Assembly: GCA_002710495.1 (NCBI GenBank)
Contig: PAKE01000028.1
Coordinates: 1 to 13,304, forward strand
Source of the DNA: Flavobacteriales bacterium
GTDB taxonomy: Bacteria > Bacteroidota > Bacteroidia > Flavobacteriales > BACL11
DNA length: 13,304 nt
Reading direction: 5' to 3'
Under the pieces are notes generated by a model. That model had not been told where the DNA came from. It worked only from the letters and a program-made list of their open reading frames with translations, and did not search any database. Of the stretch, positions 1-7,800 are shown in pieces. The translations under genes and the position numbers were made by a program. Every line of letters begins with the position of its first letter. The stretch's first letter is position 1.

Positions 1-207
1 TGTATGAATGTTAACTAGAAATACATCATTTGGGTTTGCATCATGTAAATCCTGACCGATTAAATGACCAGCTTGACAGTAAACACATGAAATTCCTGTA
101 AACTCTTCCAGGATCACATTTTTATTCTCAGGAGATATGCTTACAAAGGTTTGAGCTGATGCAATAAAAGTAAATAATGCAAAAGCTAGAAAGATAATTT
201 TTTTCAT
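1..207 (-). CDS. Omp28-like exported thioredoxin-fold protein, N-terminal part (gene runs off left edge)
   Basis: Only the first 69 codons are inside the window, read leftward from the ATG at 207. Translation gives a signal peptide (MKKIIFLAFALFTFIASAQ, cleavage likely near residue 18) followed by a short beta strand and the segment VILEEFTGISCVYCQAGH at about residues 31-48. The EEFTG-x-x-C-x-x-C pattern is characteristic of Bacteroidota Omp28-related proteins, whose N-terminal domain has a thioredoxin-like fold; the two cysteines are C41 and C44. Family members usually have Pro just after the second Cys, whereas Gln is seen here. The protein is probably exported to the periplasm or cell surface, but whether it is a redox enzyme is unproven for the family. 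The C-terminal part, which could carry a T9SS sorting domain, is not visible. It is divergent from the secreted protein at 347. Start choice is supported by the signal peptide and an upstream -7 box. Confidence 0.8.
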   Translation of the reverse strand, partial: MKKIIFLAFALFTFIASAQTFVSISPENKNVILEEFTGISCVYCQAGHLIGQDLHDANPNDVFLVNIHT

Positions 208-235
208 ATTTTTAGTTTTGATTTTATATAACGGA

Positions 236-243
236 CAAATATA
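236..243 (-). promoter_or_regulatory. Bacteroidota-type -7 box for the Omp28-like gene
   Basis: Read on the minus strand, 243 to 236 is TATATTTG, an exact fit to the Bacteroidota -7 consensus TAnnTTTG. It lies 28 bases upstream of the ATG at 207, which would give a leader of roughly 20 bases. No clear TTTG -33 element is seen at the expected distance, so support comes from the -7 box and its position only. Confidence 0.5.
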
Positions 244-298
244 ATTAATTATTTAATATATAGAGATAGTTTTTATAATAATATCATTAGATGTAAGA

Positions 299-330
299 TT
301 TGTATTTATGTAACATAATTAGTATATTTG
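299..330 (+). promoter_or_regulatory. Promoter for the T9SS cargo gene (TTTG -33 and TATATTTG -7)
   Basis: TTTG at 299-302 and TATATTTG at 323-330 are separated by 20 bases, matching the Bacteroidota sigma-A promoter pattern (TTTG, about 19-20 bases, TAnnTTTG). The ATG follows 16 bases after the -7 box, so the transcript leader would be only about 10 bases. This is the best-formed promoter in the window. Confidence 0.7.
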
Positions 331-346
331 CCTAAAATACAATACT

Positions 347-1072
347 ATGAAAAGAATTTTAATCTCCTGTTTATTATTATTTGTAACAAACCTATTGTTT
401 TCACAAAGTTTAGCAGTTTCTGGAAATTCAATAGTATATGGAGATTCTTTAGATTTTCAATTAGAATCACATCTACAAGTAGTTAATAATTCTAACAATA
501 CAGTAATCGTTTATTGTCAGAAGAATGAGATACTAATGGATACTATAGGAATATCAGACCTTCCACTACCAACAAACCCTACCAGTGCTTTTTGTTGGGG
601 AGGGACCTGTTATCCATCAACAATAATATTTTCAACTGAAGCAGATACTATGTTACCAGGAGAAAAGAATACTGAGTTTGTTGGGGATTACCATCCCTGG
701 GGGCATCCAACAATTGGTCAAGTAGAATACTGTTTTTATTTAAATTCAAATCCTAACGACAGGACTTGTTTTGTAGTTACTTATGATGCAACATCGACAG
801 TGTCTGATGTGAAAGAAGTTGTCTATTCTGAAGAAATAGGTTCTTTTTATCCGAATCCAACTAATGAATATACTAGTCTTTTCTATAATGTAAAAGGAAT
901 ATCATTATTACAGATTACGGATATTTTAGGGAATGTAGTAAAGAATATTGAGATGGAAGGTAATGGAGAGAAAACAATTTATGTTGGAGATTTACACAAA
1001 GGTGTTTATTTTGGCAATCTAGTAAAAAACGGAGAGATAATAAAAATCAAGAAATTAATTATTAACAAATAA
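347..1072 (+). CDS. Secreted protein with type A T9SS C-terminal sorting domain
   Basis: A 241-residue exported protein. Residues 1-19 form a signal peptide (MKRILISCLLLFVTNLLFS, followed by Q20). Residues about 25-150 look like a small all-beta domain with five cysteines in the mature part (C57, C83, C88, C129, C141), including a CWGGTCYP motif (83-90). From about residue 164 to the end is a type A T9SS sorting domain: it opens with FYPNPTNEY (167-175), has the central LQITDILGNVV strand pair and a GVYFGNL segment, and ends in a lysine-rich tail (IKKLIINK). Such domains direct proteins through the SprA channel, after which the domain is usually removed and the protein released or attached to surface lipopolysaccharide. 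The function of the N-terminal domain is unknown to me. It is monocistronic: promoter just upstream, strong terminator just downstream. Its location next to sprA and opposite an Omp28-like CxxC protein is noted in the findings. Confidence 0.88.
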   Translation: MKRILISCLLLFVTNLLFSQSLAVSGNSIVYGDSLDFQLESHLQVVNNSNNTVIVYCQKNEILMDTIGISDLPLPTNPTSAFCWGGTCYPSTIIFSTEADTMLPGEKNTEFVGDYHPWGHPTIGQVEYCFYLNSNPNDRTCFVVTYDATSTVSDVKEVVYSEEIGSFYPNPTNEYTSLFYNVKGISLLQITDILGNVVKNIEMEGNGEKTIYVGDLHKGVYFGNLVKNGEIIKIKKLIINK

Positions 1073-1089
1073 TTTGTTTATTATAAATT

Positions 1090-1120
1090 AAAACCCCCTT
1101 ATTTCTAAGGGGGTTTTTTT
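1090..1120 (+). terminator. Rho-independent terminator after the T9SS cargo gene
   Basis: A 12-bp perfect stem (AAAACCCCCTTA at 1090-1101 with TAAGGGGGTTTT at 1106-1117) closes on a TTTC loop and runs into a T tract ending at 1120. It begins 17 bases after the stop codon of the cargo gene and separates it from the ruvA-sprA unit. The A tract on the 5' side could also allow some termination on the opposite strand, but no minus-strand gene lies on that side. Confidence 0.92.
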
Positions 1121-1132
1121 ATATGTAAGCAG

Positions 1133-1140
1133 TATATTTG
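1133..1140 (+). promoter_or_regulatory. Probable -7 box for the ruvA-sprA unit
   Basis: TATATTTG matches TAnnTTTG exactly and lies just after the preceding terminator. The start of ruvA is 77 bases further on, which would leave a leader of about 70 bases, longer than at the other promoters here. The expected -33 position falls in the G run of the terminator stem and has no TTTG, so the promoter is incomplete by consensus. Confidence 0.5.
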
Positions 1141-1159
1141 TGGTTATAATAATAGATAA

Positions 1160-1210
1160 ATGTTAAAAAATCAAGTAAAAAACACGCTCTCGATATTATT
1201 TCTCAAATAA
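1160..1210 (+). CDS. Possible 16-codon leader ORF upstream of ruvA
   Basis: ATG at 1160 opens a short frame translating to MLKNQVKNTLSILFLK and stopping at TAA 1208-1210, seven bases before the ruvA ATG. It lies wholly inside the presumed leader of the ruvA-sprA transcript, about 13 bases after the likely transcription start. It could be a translated leader peptide coupled to ruvA, or simply a chance ORF in AT-rich sequence; nothing in the peptide resembles a known attenuator (no codon run, no arrest motif I recognise). Confidence 0.18.
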   Translation: MLKNQVKNTLSILFLK

Positions 1211-1217
1211 CTAACGC

Positions 1218-1793
1218 ATGATATCACATATAAACGGCAAATTAGTAGAAAAAACCCCAACCTACGTTGTGATTGATTGTAATGGTGTTGGATATAAATT
1301 AAATATATCTTTACAAACCTATTCAGCAATACATACCGAAAATTGTAAATTATTAACGCACCTTGCGGTAAAGGAAGATTCTCATACACTTTATGGATTT
1401 TGCACTACTAACGAGAGGGATTTATTTAGGCAACTAATTTCAGTTTCTGGTGTAGGAGCTAGTACTGCTCGCATGATCCTATCTACTTATTCAGCTGAGG
1501 AAATTGTGAATTATATTATTACTGCTGATGTGGCAGCTATACAGAATATAAAAGGAATTGGTGGTAAAACTGCTCAAAGGATAATTATCGACTTAAAAGA
1601 TAAAGTTGGCAAAGGGAAAGAAACATCAGATTTATTGTTTACTCAAGACAATACAATTAAGGAAGAATCGTTATCAGCTCTATTAGCTTTAGGATTTACT
1701 AAAAAAGTAGCGTGTAAAAAGATGGAACAAGTAATTAAAAATCATGAAGGAGAAATTACTGTGGAAGACTTAGTTAAAAGATCTCTAGGTTAG
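1218..1793 (+). CDS. ruvA: Holliday junction branch migration protein RuvA
   Basis: RuvA binds four-way DNA junctions as a tetramer or octamer and loads the RuvB helicase ring for branch migration during recombinational repair. The 191-residue product has the family's normal length and three-domain plan: an OB fold from residue 1 to about 62 (MISHINGKLVEK at the start, NGVGYKLNI at 22-30, LYGF at 58-61), a double helix-hairpin-helix region with VSGVG at 76-80 and IKGIGGKTAQ at 111-120, a linker at about 131-147, and the C-terminal RuvB-contacting domain at about 148-191 (LSALLALGFTKKVA). The start is well supported because the first residue matches the conserved RuvA N-terminus. It is the first clear gene of a plus-strand unit with sprA, whose start codon lies 12 bases beyond the ruvA stop and in the same reading frame. 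Confidence 0.96.
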   Translation: MISHINGKLVEKTPTYVVIDCNGVGYKLNISLQTYSAIHTENCKLLTHLAVKEDSHTLYGFCTTNERDLFRQLISVSGVGASTARMILSTYSAEEIVNYIITADVAAIQNIKGIGGKTAQRIIIDLKDKVGKGKETSDLLFTQDNTIKEESLSALLALGFTKKVACKKMEQVIKNHEGEITVEDLVKRSLG

Positions 1794-1805
1794 AAAACAA
1801 TAAAG

Positions 1806-4800
1806 TTGAATAAATTTAGGTCGTATATATTATTTCTAGAATTTTTTGTTTTACTCACTTTTAGTAAAAGTGCAAAATCTTTCTCTTTTTTATCTGATAC
1901 TGCAATTTCAGATAGCACTCTTAGCTATACTTTTAATCCAGATCAGTATGGTGGTTTATTCATGAATTTTCCAAAAAACTTTACTTCTCAAGTTGTTTAT
2001 GATGAAAATACAGATAATTATATATTGTTTCAGAGAGTAGGGAATACTGATCTTTTTACACAGAAAGTTATGACTTTTGAGGAGTATTTAGACTACCAAC
2101 TCACTGAAATGATGAATGATCATTGGGATCTAAGATCAGGAAACAGAAACAGTACTGTAAAACAAAGTTATGGACCTGTGAAACTGTATATTCCTGGTGA
2201 AGCTTTTGACAAGTTTTTTGGTGGAAATACGGTAGATATTCGTCCTCAAGGTTCGGCAGAATTAATTTTTTCATTAAGAGTTAATAAATTAGATAATCCA
2301 AATTATACGGTGAAACAACGAAAAACTACTTCTTTTGATTTTCAGGAAAAGATCCAGATGAATGTTATTGGAAAAATTGGAGAAAAATTAAAGCTAACTA
2401 CTAATTTTAATACGGAAGCAACATTTAATTTCGAGAACGATATGAAATTAGAATATACGGGTTTTGAAGATGAAATTATTAAAAAGATTGAGGTAGGAAA
2501 TGTTAGTTTACCATTAAACGGAACTTTAATAACTGGAAGTCAGAGTTTATTTGGGTTTAAAACCCAGTTACAATTTGGAAGGACTACTATTACTGGTATT
2601 CTATCTCAACAAAAATCCACTACTTCTGAAGTGCAGGTTACTGGAGGGGCTCAAACTACAGAATTTGATATTTATGCTGATCAATATGAGTCAAATAAAC
2701 ACTTTTTTCTATCCCATTCTTTTAAAGAAAATTATAATACAGCAGTTGCAAACTTACCTTATATAAATTCTCCTATTAATATTACAAAAGTAGAGGTTTG
2801 GATTACCAATAAAACAGGAGAAACTACTGATAGTAGAAATATTATTTCTTTCCTTGATTTAGGTGAAACGGATGGAAATATTCAAAACACTTTATTTACT
2901 AATTCTTTGACAGGAAGTTATCCTGATAATGATCAGGCAAACGACATGTATCAACATTTACTATCTCAGTTTTCAGGAATCAGAGATATAAATCAAGTAA
3001 ATAATCAGTTAGCTATTCCTGCCAATTTATCTATTAATTTTATAGGAGGACAAGATTATGAAAAATTAGAAAGAGCTAGAAAATTAAAAGAAACAGAATA
3101 TACTATTCATCCTCAACTAGGTTATATTTCATTAAATCAATCCTTAAATAATGATGAGGTGTTAGCAGTTGCTTTTCAATACACTTTAGGTAATGAAGTT
3201 TTTCAAGTTGGGGAATTAACTTCCAATGGACCGAGTGCGCCAGACGCTCTTATTGTAAAATTACTCAAAGGGACAACATTTTCTCCATCACTTATGAATT
3301 GGGAGTTAATGATGAAAAATATTTATGCTTTAGGGGCGTATCAGATGAGTTCTAATGAATTCGTTTTAGATGTTTTATATGAAAACACAGAAGAATCAGG
3401 AGGATTAACTAACTATATTCCTGAAGGATCGGTAAATGGAACTCCAATAATCAAACTTTTAAATTTAGATAATTTAAACCAGCAACAAGCATCTGCTTCT
3501 GACGGAGTTTTTGATTTTATAGAAGGACTCACAGCTCGTTCCTCAAATGGAAGAATTATTTTCCCGGTATTAGAACCTTTTGGTTCGGATTTAAGAGATA
3601 ATTTTAGTAATCAGCAAATTGCAAATAAATATGTTTATGATTATTTGTATGACTCTACCTTAACAGTCGCTCAAAAATATCCGGAACTAAATAAATTCAG
3701 ATTAAAAGGATCTTATAAATCATCTTCAGGATCAGAGATTTCTTTAAACGCTATGAATGTACCTGAAGGGTCTGTAACGGTTACTGCAGGTTCTCAAAAA
3801 CTTGTAGAAAACCAGCACTATACAGTAGATTACATGCTAGGTAGAGTAACTATTATTGATGAAGGAATTTTAAATTCAGGTATTCCAATAAATATAAAAT
3901 TAGAAAATAATGCCATGTTTGGTATTCAAGATAAAACTTTAATGGGGTTGCATGCAGATTACGAAATAAATAGAGATTTCATTATCGGAGGAACTTTGTT
4001 AAGACTATCCGAAGCGCCTTATGTAAATAAGATTAATGCTGGGGATGAACCTATATCTAATACTATTATTGGTCTTGATGGGACTTATCAGACAGAATCA
4101 CCATTTGTCACAAAAATGGTAGATATGATTCCATTTATTGAAACAAAAGCAAAATCTAGAATTATTGCAAGTGCTGAAATTGCAACCTTGATTCCAGGTC
4201 ATCATAGGAGAATTGATAATGGAGAAGGAGGAACATCTTATATTGATGATTTTGAAGCAAGTAGAAGTTCGATTGATATAAAAAATGCTCTTTCTTGGAA
4301 CTTATCATCTATTCCTCAAGGTCAAAATGATGTATTCGAAAATGCAAGCCTGAATGATGACTTAACTCTTGGATTTAGAAGAGCAAAACTTGCTTGGTAT
4401 ACCATCGATCCAACTGTATTTTTTCGTTCATCAAGTATTACTCCACCTGGAGTAGATAATAAAATTCAACTTCCAAATGGAGGGCAAGTAAATCAACAAT
4501 CTTATCATTACACAAGAGAGATTTTAGAGAAAGAGGTTTTTCCTAATAAAGATCCTCAATACGGAACTCAGATTACCAATATGTCTATCTTAGATTTAGC
4601 ATATTATCCTAATGAAAGAGGACCTTATAATTATACAGTAGACCGACTGAATTCAGACGGAACTTTAATGAATCCTCAGAAAAACTGGGCAGGTATCATG
4701 AGAAAAATTGAAACAAATGATTTTGAGGCTGCAAATATTGAATTTGTAGAATTCTGGATGATGGATCCATTTGATCCTCTTCATGGAGACATGTCCCATT

Positions 4801-7800
4801 CAGGTGGAGACTTATATATTCAGCTAGGAAATGTTTCGGAAGATGTTTTGAAAGATGGATATAAAAGTTTTGAAAATGGACTGCCAATAAACTCTACAAT
4901 TGAGAATGTTGATACTACCTCTTGGGGTAGAGTACCTACTTCTTATTCTATAGTTGAAGCTTTTGATAATGACCCTCTTTCAAGAGAGTATCAAGATGTT
5001 GGTTTAGATGGATTAAGTGATAATGATGAACTTCTATTCTTTGATTCTGTTTATGTCCAGGAGATTAAAAATAATCCAGCACTTGGGATATCATCAGTAG
5101 CCTATCAAAATGCAATAAATGATCCTTCAGGTGATAATTTTCATTATTTTAGAGGAACAGATTTTGATAATGCAGAAACTGAACTTTTGCAGAGATATAA
5201 GGATTTTAACAATGTAGATGGGAACTCTGCTACTACCGAACAATCTGTTGAAAGTTACGCTACTTCCGCCTCTTCTTTACCAAATACAGAAGATATTAAT
5301 AGGGATAATACTTTAGGGGAATCAGAAAGTTATTTTCAGTATAAAGTAAGTGTTTCACCACAAACAATGAATATTTCTAATCCTTATATTTCGGATGTTT
5401 TACAGGCTGACGTTACTACAAAAGATGGAGAAGAAAGAATCGTAAACTGGTATCAATTTAGAGTTCCAGTTTATAATCCTGAGAAGGTAATTGGATCTAT
5501 TCAGGATTTTAAATCTATTCGTTTTATAAGAATGGTATTATCTGATTTTTCTGAGCCAATAATTTGCAGATTTGCTACTTTAGAATTAGTAAGAGGAGAG
5601 TGGAGAAGATATAATCTAGATCTTTCTGAAGGAGGAGAATATATTCCAAACGATATTGATGATGAAACCTTATTTGATGTTTCTTCAGTTAATATTGAGG
5701 AAAATGGACAGAGAACTCCGATAAATTATGTGTTACCTCCTGGAATTGAACAGAATATTGATAACACAACGACTACTTTAAGAAGAGATAATGAGCAGTC
5801 CTTAGTTTTAAAAGTATGTAATTTAGCAGATGGAGATGCAAGAGCTGCTTACAAAACTTCCGATTTGGATGTACGCGCTTATAAAAGATTAAAGATGTTT
5901 GTTCATGCTGAAGGAGTCCCAAATAATTTACAAGATGATGAACTTTCGTGTTTTATTAGACTAGGAACAGATTTTACTTCGAATTATTATGAATATGAAA
6001 TTCCTTTAAAGGTTACTCTTGAAAACCAAAATGAAAGAACTGAAGTTTGGCCAGAAGAAAATAATATTAACATATTATTTGAAGATTTTCAGCAAGCAAA
6101 ACAAGACCGAAATTTTACTACAAATGATGTAAGATCTCCATTCATTCGTTATTTGTCTGGTGGCAAGAAGATTATTGTAGTTGGGAATCCGAATTTGAGC
6201 AGAGTAAAGACTATTATGATTGGTGTCAGAAACCCTAAGAAAACATCTCTGGATTCAGAAGATGACGGACTCCCAAAATGTGGAGAGATTTGGGTCAATG
6301 AATTAAGACTATCCGATTTTGATGAATACGGAGGTTGGGCAGCAAATGCGAGGTTTACTACTCGTTTGGCAGATTTTGGAACTGTAAATATTGCTGGAAA
6401 TATGAGTACAATTGGTTTTGGTTCTATCGAAAAGAAAGTAAATGAAAGACAAAAATCTAACGACTATCAATATGATTTATCTTCCAATTTAGAGTTAGGT
6501 AAATTTTTTCCAGAGAAGTATGGTGTAAAAATTCCAATGCATATTAGTTCGTCACAACAGATTAGTAATCCACAATATAATCCACTAGATCCAGACATTT
6601 TGTTTAAGACTACTATAGAAACAATGGGAAGTAAATCTGAAAAAGATAGTCTGAAACATATATCTCAGGATTTTGTAAGCAGAAATAGTATCAACTTTAC
6701 TAATGTTAGGAAACTTGCAACTCAAAATAAAGGAGAAGGAGAGAAATCAAAGACTCCTAAAATCTACGACTTAGAAAATTTTACTTTATCGTATTCAAAA
6801 AATGAAATATTTATTAGAAATATTAATACTGAGAAAAACAGAACAAATACATATAGAGGAGCTTTGACTTATAATTTTAATACTCGCCCAAAAAATATAA
6901 AACCATTTTCTAAACTAAAGATAGGAAAAGGGCCTTATGCAAAACTCATCAAAGATATTAACTTTTATACTATGCCAAAATCTTTTTCTTTTCGTACTGA
7001 TTTAGATAGAATGTATAATGAAACTCTTTTGAGAAATGTAAATAACTCATACATGCTCATAGCTCCAACTTATAATAAGTATTTTAATTGGAATAAAAGT
7101 TATGAGTTTAAATATGATTTAACTAGAACATTAAAAATTGATTTTTCTTCTAGAAGCATTTCTAGTATTGACGAACCTGAAGGAAGAATGGATAGAGATT
7201 ATGTTTTTTACAAAGCAAACAGAGATACAGTTTGGCAAAACTTTTGGAGAGGAGGAAGACCAACTTCTTATCATCATGATGTTTCAGTAAATTATCAGTT
7301 TCCATTGAATAAAATCCCTCTTACTAATTTCTTGAGTTTAAATACAAGATATAGTGCGAATTATTATTGGACTGCAGCTCCTTTATCTTTATCAGATTTA
7401 GGAAATAACATTCAGAACTCGAACAACATTCAATATAACGGTCAAATAAATTTAACTACCCTATATAATAAAGTTCCGTATTTTAAAAAGATATTATCTT
7501 CAGGAAAGAAGAAACAAAGAGGTAGAACATCTCGAACAAATCAGGAAAATAAAAAAGAGGAAGAAGAAAAGAAGAAAGATCAATACAAAGCATTGAGATA
7601 TGCAGCGAAGTTTGTTTTTGGAGTAAAGAATATCTCTGTAAACTTTACTAAAAATGAAGGAACATTTATTCCTGGATTTATGCCAGAGGCTCACTTTTTT
7701 GGACAACATTGGGGAGAAGTAGCTCCTGGAATTCCATTTGTACTAGGTAGTCAAAGAGATATTAGATATATAGCAGGACAAAATGGTTGGATAACAAAAG

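Noticed and set aside
208..346. Possible regulatory RNA or riboswitch in the AT-rich gap between the two divergent left-hand genes
   Set aside because: Beyond the two promoters I see only AT-rich sequence without a stable GC-containing hairpin or known aptamer core.
1171..1389. Minus-strand 72-codon frame opposite the start of ruvA
   Set aside because: It overlaps conserved ruvA coding sequence, has no -7 box or recognisable motif, and is best explained as chance.
7500..7709. Minus-strand frame rich in Phe and Leu opposite the charged SprA segment
   Set aside because: Its hydrophobic look comes from the complement of the Lys/Glu codons (AAG/GAA giving CTT/TTC) in sprA; there is no promoter or family match.
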